From Anisodus tanguticus (lineage: Eukaryota; Streptophyta; Magnoliopsida; Solanales; Solanaceae): a stretch of 64,000 nucleotides of DNA. Shown here in pieces: positions 55,810 through 64,000 of this stretch (position 1 is its first letter; every line of letters starts with the position of its first letter). The notes beneath the pieces were generated by a model, which saw nothing but the letters and a program-made list of their open reading frames with translations, made no database searches and was not told the DNA's origin. The position numbers and the translations under genes were made by a program. Location of the stretch: contig CM067545.1 of NCBI GenBank assembly GCA_034509755.1, positions 44,819,062-44,883,061 of the forward strand, given 5' to 3'.

Positions 55810-58800
55810 TGTTGTCGCGCCCTTTTTTCAACCTGCTCGAGGTCAAAGCGGAGCACAACGTGTCCCGGTGATTCCTTGGTATGATTAAGGAGTCGCCACC
55901 TAATTATTTATGGTGAATTAGGACACCTAAATGTTAACTAAATGCTGCAATATAACTCCAATTTTAAGGTCTGCAAAACTAATGAGATTCTAGGTAAGGG
56001 TTCTTTATTATCCTAAAGGGAAAGGGTTAGACATTCTTTAAGATCCGCTAACTTGCGGTTATCCAGTCAAACTCAGGTTATTTATTGTGCTAAAAAATGC
56101 ATGTTTAAAAGGTATGAAGTTTTAAGGAAAGGATATTGCAAATAATTTATTTAAAAGATACATTTTTTTTGCCAAATTGCATGGCTATATAAAAAATAAA
56201 TATAAAATGAGTTTGTTAGCAAAGTATGTATTGCATAACATAACTTATAAAATATATATGGGATAAAAAAAACGAATGCATTTGTGAGATATGACTTATA
56301 AGATGCATGTAGAATAAAAGTACATACACATGTAAATTGATTTTGATGAAAAGTATACATTATACCCATAAAGTATGCATTTTGTATATATGTGAAGTTG
56401 ATTTTGGAGAAGGCACGCATTTATTTTTAGAATACATGAAAGCATGCCTTTGTAAAGCATTATTTATAAAAATACATGTAGAGTTGAGAAAAGTATGCAT
56501 TTCATAAGACACTATACATAACAAATAGATATAAAGTTCATTCGTTTACAAAAATATGTATTAGGTGATAATAAAAGTAAATTTTATGAAAATCTTTCAA
56601 TGTTGCAAATCGGATAAAATGCAAACCTGATTTTTTTTAGGATTAAAGAAAGTGAATAATAGATAGCCAAATTATTTTTGAAAGATATTAAAGCATGCAT
56701 AACGAACCTAAAAATAGAGCAAAGTAACTAAAGGCTAAGTTTGGAACATACAAGACAGCCCTAAACAAATAAAGCTAGCGATGGTCTCCAATTCAAATGA
56801 GCCTAAGAAATAAACTAACGGCAGTTAGACTATCCTATTCATTCATCTATTCACGGCCTAATTATTCTAAGCATTCTAATGACGATACATAATTAAATAA
56901 TTATTACAACCCAAATAATAATGAAAGACAAATTTAACAATAAATGGAAGCGAGTGGCTAGGACGGATGACGATATCATCGGCATCCTATTTGTTTTGAA
57001 TTTCCGAGACCGGAGGATGCAATGAACACAGATGTGGTTCTTCATTTTGGACGAAGTCATGATGAGTCTCATAACGAGACTCTTCGTTACTCCCGATGCA
57101 TTTCATGTAAATAAAAGAAAAAAAGAAAAGGATTAGTAGACGGAACGAAAATATCAACACATGAATATTCCTAATATATATACAACATTAAATGTACATA
57201 GGAATGAATATTCATGGCCTTATATTCTACATATCCTTAAGACATTAATTTTTTTTCAGATTTTGGCACATTAAAGTAGCCGAAGAAAGAATATATGCTA
57301 ACACAACCGGTTCTAAATTTAAACAAGAATAAAAGAGGCAAGGAAGACCAATGTATAAATTATGTATACATACATAATAAATTCCGTTGGACTAATCTTA
57401 ATCTTAAAGAAACATGACATTCATAAACTTAAACCAAACGCACATACTATTATATTGAACATGGATAATATATTCCTTTTAAAATTGCACATATTAATCT
57501 AGAATATAACATGTAAATATCGCCCTTTTAATCAATTAAAGTATGCTCATTGTTTAATTTAATAGGCAGCGACCAAGCTAACACCCTACACAACATACAA
57601 TAATTTTGAATATCAACAATCCGCTAAGTGTCCTAAGAATATTTAATCAAGCCACAGTTCTTCCAAACACGTATTAGTCTTACATTATCCGTATTGCACT
57701 TAATAATGAACCCAAGATACCTTACTAAAGCTAATGACAATAATTAGTTAACCAAAACATCGAGGCAATATCATCTATCACATATCAACTCCAAATCGGA
57801 AATATCCCAAAGACATATATACAATTGTGTAAGCAAAACATTCATTATCATATTGATTAATCAAACTACATTACTTATCAAAATATCATACTAAATCAAG
57901 CATAAACACACAATCAAATACGCTTAAAGGAATATAGAAGAATTGGAATGAGTCTAACCTTTTCCGGGTAGCGAACCGAGACGTTGTTTTGAATCGTCGA
58001 ATCCGCTTGGAAAACTGAAAAAATTCTGATTTATTTTCTGATATGGGGTTCTGTTTTCTGATTTTGGACCCGACCCGGAATGACCCGACCCGAATTGGAC
58101 CGAAAAACAGTGAAAAAATAGCTAAAAATCCAGATTCTTCAACACAAAAAAAAAAACAATAATTTCGACCTATATTTCGGAATCTTTAAGTTGAAGAACA
58201 CATGCAAGAACAAACAAAGATTTCGGATTGCCCCTTTTTTTAGTGAAGAACAACACAAACAAAATATAATGCCAAACCTTTAAGGAGATTTCGGATTTCT
58301 TAAATTTCGGACCTAAAAATGACCCGAAAATTCTAAGAATCGACCCCCAAATCAGTGAGCAAGGGGGGGGTTTATAGATACTCACCCCAACATTCAACCC
58401 CCTCATACCCCCTTAAAACGAATTCAAATTTAAAAATAAAGGGGGAACAAAATCTGATTTTTGGGGCGTGTTCTTGGGGCATGTGTTGCAGAAAGGTGAT
58501 GGGGTAGATTGGTGGTGTCAGGCGGCGGTGTGGCGACTGGTGGTGTCAGGCGTAGGGGTGTAGAGGGTGGCGGCATGGGGGGTAGGGGTGTAGGGTTTTT
58601 TTTTTTGTTTTTGTTTTTTTGGAGTTTTGGGGGGTTTGGGAGTTGGGGTGTAGAATAAAAAGGATGTGGGGTTGGGCCGGTTTAGGGGTTTTCGGGTGGG
58701 CCAGCCGGTTGGGAGTTTTCGGGTGGGCCGATTTGGGCTTTGGTTTAGGGGTGTTGGGTTTTGGTTTAAATGGGATAAAAGGTTGTGGGGGTTGGGCTTG

Positions 58801-59303
58801 GAAGATGGGGTGGCCGATTGGGCTTGGAAAAAGGGGTGTTGGGTTTTGGGATTTGGTTGGGGGAATTTGTATTGGGTTGGGAAAATGGAATGGGTTAGAA
58901 ATTGTTTTGGGTTTTAAAAAATATGAAAGGGGTTTAACATTAAAAATATATTTTTTGTTTTGTAAAAGATGTGAATTATTTAAAAATAACATAACGATGT
59001 GATAATAATAAAAATATAATATTTGCGAAATGTTTAATGCTTAAAAAAAAATGGGAATGCGATGCAATTTTGTGAGAATAAAATAACATAGAATTTTCGG
59101 ATAAAACTTATGATTATGATAAAAATGCAAATGATAGTGAAAATGCGAATAATAATAATAATAATAAGAGAATAATATATATATATATATATACATATAT
59201 ATACGCATGTATGCATATAGATTAAAATTGTTTTGAGGTGTTAAAAAAAACATTTAAAATTGCAAATAAATTGGAAAAGACGGGACAAAATTGGGTGTCA
59301 ACA
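55810..59303 (-). repeat. long gypsy LTR (about 3.5 kb)
   Basis: TG...CA ends are present on the minus strand (TGTTGACACCC at 59303; ACAACA at 55810), with a primer-site-like sequence directly inside. The interior is AT-rich except for a G-rich block on the plus strand (58500-58920) and a (TA)n tract (59176-59205). No second copy lies in the window, so the LTR call rests on the ends. Confidence 0.65.
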
Positions 59304-59807
59304 GGGTGTCCGGACACGCGACGCTCCACCTCCGGCTTTTGTGTTTTCTTAGGGGATAATCTGATTTCATGGTCTGCCAAGCGACAGGCTACCCTATCTC
59401 GCTCCAGTGCCGAGGCTAAGTACAGAGGCGTTGCAAATGTAGTAGCTGAGATTTGTTGGCTCAGAAATTTACTGTTTGAACTTCAGTGTACTTTGCGTCA
59501 GGCATCTATTGTGTATTGTGATAACATCTCTGCCATCTATCTTTCTCATAATCCGGTTCAACATCAGCGAACCAAGCATATTGAGATAGAGCTACACTTC
59601 GTTCGTGAGAAAGTTGCGTTAGGCCATGTCAGAGTGTTACATGTTCCATCATCCTATCAGTATGCAGACATATTTACCAAAGGATTCCCAGACAGTTATT
59701 TCTTGACTTCGTATCCGGGCCTCGGCGTCCGGCCTCCTCCCGCTCCGACTGAGGGGGTGTGTAAACGTGTAAATATAGGAAACAATATATTCCCTACCCA
59801 TAATTAG
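59304..59807 (+). pseudogene. copia RNase H end, separated from RT by the gypsy insertion
   Basis: Copia text resumes with GCPDTRRSTSGFCVFLGDNL, followed by ISWSAKRQATLSRSSAEAKY, WLRNLLFELQ, the conserved KHIEIELHFVREKVALGHVR and YADIFTKGFP. This is the C-terminal half of RNase H that is missing after 53990. The frame runs into the 3' LTR. Confidence 0.92.
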
Positions 59808-59965
59808 AATATTTCCATATATTGTGTAAATATAATTATGGTAAGACTATGATTCCTCTTTTGTATAGGCTTAGGATTCCTATTGTATAAGGGATGGATA
59901 TTGTACTCTATATATACCTTGATATTAATGAAAGACTCCCCAAGGGAGATTAATATCATCTCACA
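59760..59965 (+). repeat. 3' LTR, 206 bp
   Basis: Direct repeat of 50482-50687 with three differences, followed by the TTATT target duplication. Confidence 0.97.
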
Positions 59966-60163
59966 TTATTATTTAAATTATAGTATATTCACTTTTTCAA
60001 ATCAAATAACTGAGTTAGCATGGGAAAACTTCAGCTGACACTCCTCCTCCTCATCCTTCTTATTGTTTACTAATCTAAAAAAAATGTACAAAAAGGAATA
60101 ATGTAGTTAAACAAATTTCTTAAATAGGAAATACCATAAAAATGATTACACTCTGTGGTGAAT

Positions 60164-60720
60164 TTAGGGATGACAGGTGGGTACAATTTTTCGGATTTCA
60201 TCGCACCCGCCCCAATTAGGAGAGGTATGGGTATAACTTTGGCGGGTATGTGTATAATTTTGACGGATAGTAGGCGGGTATAGGTAGGTGGTTGATTTGC
60301 AGTTATATCCGCCTCATACCCGCCTGCCCCAAATCCACTAGCCCGCCTTATACCTGCCAACTATAATTTTATTTGTATAACTTTATATTTATCAAAAGCT
60401 CAAATAATTTGGTACAATATAGTAGTAGTAGATACAGTATAGTAGTAGTAGATAATTCTCATGTATTGACAGGTTGACAAAATGACAAATGAATTGATTA
60501 CAAAATACGGCTGGCGGGTACAGGCGGATATTGATGGGTGCGGATATCCACTTAGGTGGTGGAGCGGATGTGGATTTAGGAATATATCGGCCTAGACGGA
60601 TATGGATGTTGAAAATATACCCGCCACGGGTGGCGGATAGATGATGAATATAAAATTTTCTGACGGGTACAAGTGCGGGGAGGGGTACCCGCCCCCGCCC
60701 CGCCCAATTGCCATCCCTAG
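60164..60720. mobile_element. hAT-like MITE with TAGGGATGGCAAT ends
   Basis: The right end (reverse complement CTAGGGATGGCAATTGGGCG) and the left end (TTAGGGATGACAGGTGGGTA) are inverted relatives. Inside are many GCGGGTA / TACCCGC phrases in both orientations. These ends are typical of abundant non-autonomous hAT elements of plants, which use the transposase of a full-length relative. A clear 8-bp target duplication was not found. No coding capacity. Confidence 0.7.
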
Positions 60721-63700
60721 AACTGGTGATGAAATCTAAGAATGTAAAAACAACATAAAAATATTAAGTAATTTGAAATTTTATTATGACAATTTCAATC
60801 ATCTCATTCCTCATTGGTGCTCCAAGAAAATGAATGAATAAGAATCATAACAGGAAAATAATTGGTGATCACTCACATTATCATCATTTTATAATGCTTT
60901 ATATACTTTTCTTTGCAACCCCTCTACTTCATACGCTACACAGGATTCAATGGAATACATGCGACATATGCGCACCATGTTTGTATTATTGTATATACAA
61001 AGGAGCGAACACCATGAATAATGAACGTAAGAGATGCATGCTGAATCAACAATTGAGACTTTTGTGCAAGGCAAACTGCATGAAGAAAAAGAATATTGAT
61101 ATAACATTTATTCTCAACTTTAATGACCCATTAATTATTTGATGGGTAACTTTCGGCTAACTTCTTCACTCGGTCATTGTAGTTTGACTTTTTTGATTGT
61201 AGAGCTTTATTGCTATTCTAATCTTTATCATTATAGAATATGAACTACCCTTTCCCATAATTGAGTAATTATTTAGGCATTTTTACACTTTCAAAAATTA
61301 AGATAAAAAGAAGAAGGAAAATATCAAAAAAAGATAAATACTAACCATAGAAAGACGCCACATCACCTTATATATATATATATATATATATAGAAACAGA
61401 GAGATTATAATTTTAATAAACTAGTAAAGAGCATGGGCTCACATGCGCTTGAGAGCTGGGCCGGAAGGCACAATTGGTCAATGTAGTAGTACATTGTATT
61501 TATTTCAATTAGACATTTTTTTGACAATCACCTAAAATTATAAAGTGTGTGTAATACACTCGGTGGTGACATGACATAATGACTAACTAAAAGAGGACAT
61601 GTGGTATTTAGTGCAAAATAATAATTTTAAAATAAATTATAAGATAAAACTACTTAATATAAAAAATAATTTTTGAATAAAAATGAATATTTCAAAAAAG
61701 AAAAATATATTTTCTAAGCCTGCACATTATTAACACAAGAAAATGCATTTACTAACTAAAGAAAAATCTGAAAATCATGTTCTTGGTGTTCTTCACCATC
61801 TTCGTGTGTGTTTCAACCATGATTTTAATCTAAAATTTCAAGAAAAGTTCCTCCAATTTTGTTATAACTTTATCTGAAGATTCTCCAATATTAATTTCTC
61901 TATTTTTTTCCAAATAAAGTAACTCATTTTAAATCTTCAAACTTTCTAAAGAACCATTAGTGGTGTTTTGGTGAGCTCCTTTAATTTTCTTTTTCTTTTT
62001 ATTAGACGAGAGAGCAAGAAATTGGGTTTGTATGTGGTAAAAATCGTATCAAAAGGTAAGAATAGTGACAACAATGAAGATGAGGAAAGAAGATAAAACA
62101 CGTGATTTTAGAACTTCCATTGAATGAGTTTAAGCTTGGGGAAATGGATGGAAAAAAGGGAAAGAAGAAGAGAAAAAAATAAAATAAAAATTGACTGAAT
62201 AAAGTGGTTCACGCGCCATTAGTGAGTGTATCGCACTCACTATGCCAAGTCACCGAAAAATATCTAAATGACACAGTTGGACATAAACAGTATATTATAG
62301 AAAGAGTTATGAGTGCTTTCCTAAAGAGTATATTATAGGAAAAGCTGAAATCACATGACCAGATTGCTATAGCTAAATTAATTGAATTTTTTCATGCAAT
62401 TGAGAAATGAAATTATTGTTAGTGACTTAAAACTTCAGAGCGTGTGAACTTGTCCCTGCAATAGAGAAATGAAATTGCTAATAGTGAAATTTCCCCTACA
62501 ATAGTGAAATGGAGTCGCTAAATTTGATAAAATTTTAGCTATATATAAATGTCAATCTTATTTCCCTACATTTGTCTCAATATTTTTCAAAGTGTAGGAA
62601 CTATCTTAAACCCTCTTTACATACGTTCATCTCGCCTTCAAAAGGTAAGTTGCATGGATAATTATGAGTTAAATACACATATTAACATTATTGCATTGTT
62701 CTAAACTACATAAATTTGTTTAGAATACAAAAAATCATCCAAGAACATTTGAAATAATTTTTTTTCTAGGATTTCATCAAGAGGTAAATCTAAACTTTCT
62801 ATGATATTTATGTCATGATCCAAAATTTCATTTGTGCCGTGAGGGCACCTACACTAACCAGTAGGAGAACCACTATCATTAGCCAAAAAAATACATGAAT
62901 TTAAATACGGAAGTAGAAGAAAGATATTTACAACTTGTATAACCACTCCTTTGATAATTACATCATTCACCAAATACAATTATTTACTACACAACATTAT
63001 TTTAAGAATATTTTCTGAGGGTTTTATACTTAGAATGACCATAATAATCATATCATCTCTTTACTTAACTTTAGCCTTTAGACCCAATTATGACTCTATG
63101 CGTCCACAAACATAACACATATTAGTTCATTATACACCTTCATTATATTCTATGTAGAAGTCTACACCTTACACCATTGTGATTAAGGAGAAGGGTCTAC
63201 ACACACATACTATATGAGTCCATAATAACAGATAGCATCACATACTTAAACTTATAAGTTGTAAACCACAACACCCAATTCACAGAGAACAAGCCTAACA
63301 TAGCAACCAATCCAATTTACTTGAATCAATTCAATCATCCAAGCACAGTTAACCACAAGAATCACCCAAGTTTCAATCACTATCAAGATTCAATCACTTA
63401 TCCAAATAAATGAGTTTATCATTAAAGGTTCAATCTTTTTAGTTCTTAGGAATACATAAAGATCCCATTTCTATATCGTTCCTAACAATCCAAGTCATAA
63501 AGATCAGATCTGTATTAGCATTTTTAGCCATCAAGGTCATAAGGATCCCATCTTTATATCATTATCGTACCTTCACATATTTAAGTCTTACATCAAGAAT
63601 AAGTTACAAGGTACCGATATTTCTTTCCTTAAAAGTTACATGATCACAAAGTCTACAGCTTTACATCATCGAGTACACACATCATCAATTACACATTAAT

Positions 63701-64000
63701 AAGTATGAATGAGATGCAATACAAATGATATGTATATATACAATGACCAGATCTACCCGATACACACACTGTTGCAGTAACTATCACGTACTGATGGAGG
63801 ACTCATGAGGTCCATATACCAATTCGATCCCATCGGATCCCAATTCTGTGGCTGTAGTATCATAATCATCTGGAATTTCTCATCGGATCTCAGTTCGGTG
63901 GCTATAGTATCGTCATCAGTCATCACTTTCTTACCATCTACCCATCCAGTAATCGACTTTCAAGCCCCTTTAATCAGTATTTCAACAGTTCAAGTGTCAG
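60721..64000. other. AT-rich intergenic DNA, no gene seen
   Basis: No gene is supported. A (TA)n microsatellite lies at about 61369-61391, and a 50-bp-period imperfect direct repeat lies near 63827-63926 (CATCGGATCYCARTTC...GGCTRTAGTATC). The stretch 62815-62935 (CATGATCCAAAATTTCATTT ...) resembles a common Solanaceae dispersed repeat, possibly part of an LTR, but this is only an impression. Confidence 0.5.

Larger units (their letters stand above)
53990..59303 (-). mobile_element. deleted Ty3/gypsy element nested in the copia element
   Basis: On the minus strand it begins TGTTGACACCCAATTTTGTC at 59303, a typical gypsy LTR start. The LTR appears to run to ACAACA at 55810, where the primer-site-like TGGCGACTCCGCTGGGGAC follows (55809-55791), giving an LTR of about 3.5 kb. 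To the left only an integrase C-terminal piece remains (54106-54396). Gag, protease, RT, RNase H and the second LTR are gone. The left border falls inside copia RNase H, and about 70 bp of copia sequence is missing there, so a deletion removed the gypsy 3' end together with some host element DNA. Confidence 0.8.
50482..59965 (+). mobile_element. Ty1/copia LTR retrotransposon split by a gypsy insertion
   Basis: The LTRs at 50482-50687 and 59760-59965 are each 206 bp and differ at only three positions. The target duplication is a perfect TTATT (50477-50481 and 59966-59970). The primer-binding site TGGTATCAAGAGC follows at 50688-50700. Gag is reduced to its first part, and protease through RT runs to about 53990. 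The RNase H end resumes at 59304 after about 5.3 kb of Ty3/gypsy sequence. The polypurine tract GAGGGGGTG precedes the 3' LTR. Same copia lineage as 45070-50230. Confidence 0.95.

Noticed and set aside
58619..59002. 127-residue Gly/Trp/Leu-rich open frame
   Set aside because: It is a translation of a G-rich low-complexity block in the gypsy LTR with no family resemblance.

Overview
This window is nuclear DNA of a flowering plant, most likely a member of the Solanaceae. It is AT-rich and packed with plant-type LTR retrotransposons. It carries an RTE-type LINE whose 3' end matches the (TTG)n-tailed end I know from Solanaceae LINE/TS-SINE elements, plus small foldback transposons of types common in that family. 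One real host gene was found. It is an ABC1-kinase (UbiB/ADCK family) gene of the plastid ABC1K8/OSA1 type on the minus strand. I could place all 20 coding exons (14488-27495) with GT-AG borders and an unbroken frame of 756 residues. The gene is stretched to 13 kb by its introns. Intron 1 holds a 5'-truncated RTE LINE with a 15-bp target duplication and a foldback MITE. Intron 12 holds the 3' end of an older LINE.

Layout from left to right: 1-4080, the 5' part of a decayed minus-strand Ty1/copia element with a long LTR. 5727-9749, a short LTR retrotransposon with no recognisable pol, carrying unfamiliar coding sequence and an intron-like segment. 9750-14487, intergenic DNA with small repeats, a MITE and a hairpin. 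14488-27495, the ABC1K8 gene. 28624-35101, a full-length plus-strand copia element (target duplication GAAAA). 36173-42859, a minus-strand copia element whose left LTR contains a 462-bp insert of organelle DNA (mitochondrial nad4, plastid 16S rRNA, mitochondrial atp9). 43637-44797, a solo LTR related to the one at 2674-4080. 45070-50230, a minus-strand copia element (target duplication GTTAA). 50482-59965, a plus-strand copia element (target duplication TTATT) split by a deleted Ty3/gypsy element with an LTR of about 3.5 kb. 60164-60720, a hAT-like MITE. The remainder is AT-rich DNA without genes.

None of the retrotransposon coding regions is intact. All carry stops, frameshifts, duplications or deletions. 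The most unusual items are the three-part organelle insert inside an LTR, the small LTR element with unknown cargo, a hairpin-forming block shared by otherwise different LTR families, and GC-rich palindromic cassettes that recur in unrelated elements and coincide with deletion endpoints. No tRNA or intact rRNA gene and no CRISPR array was seen.
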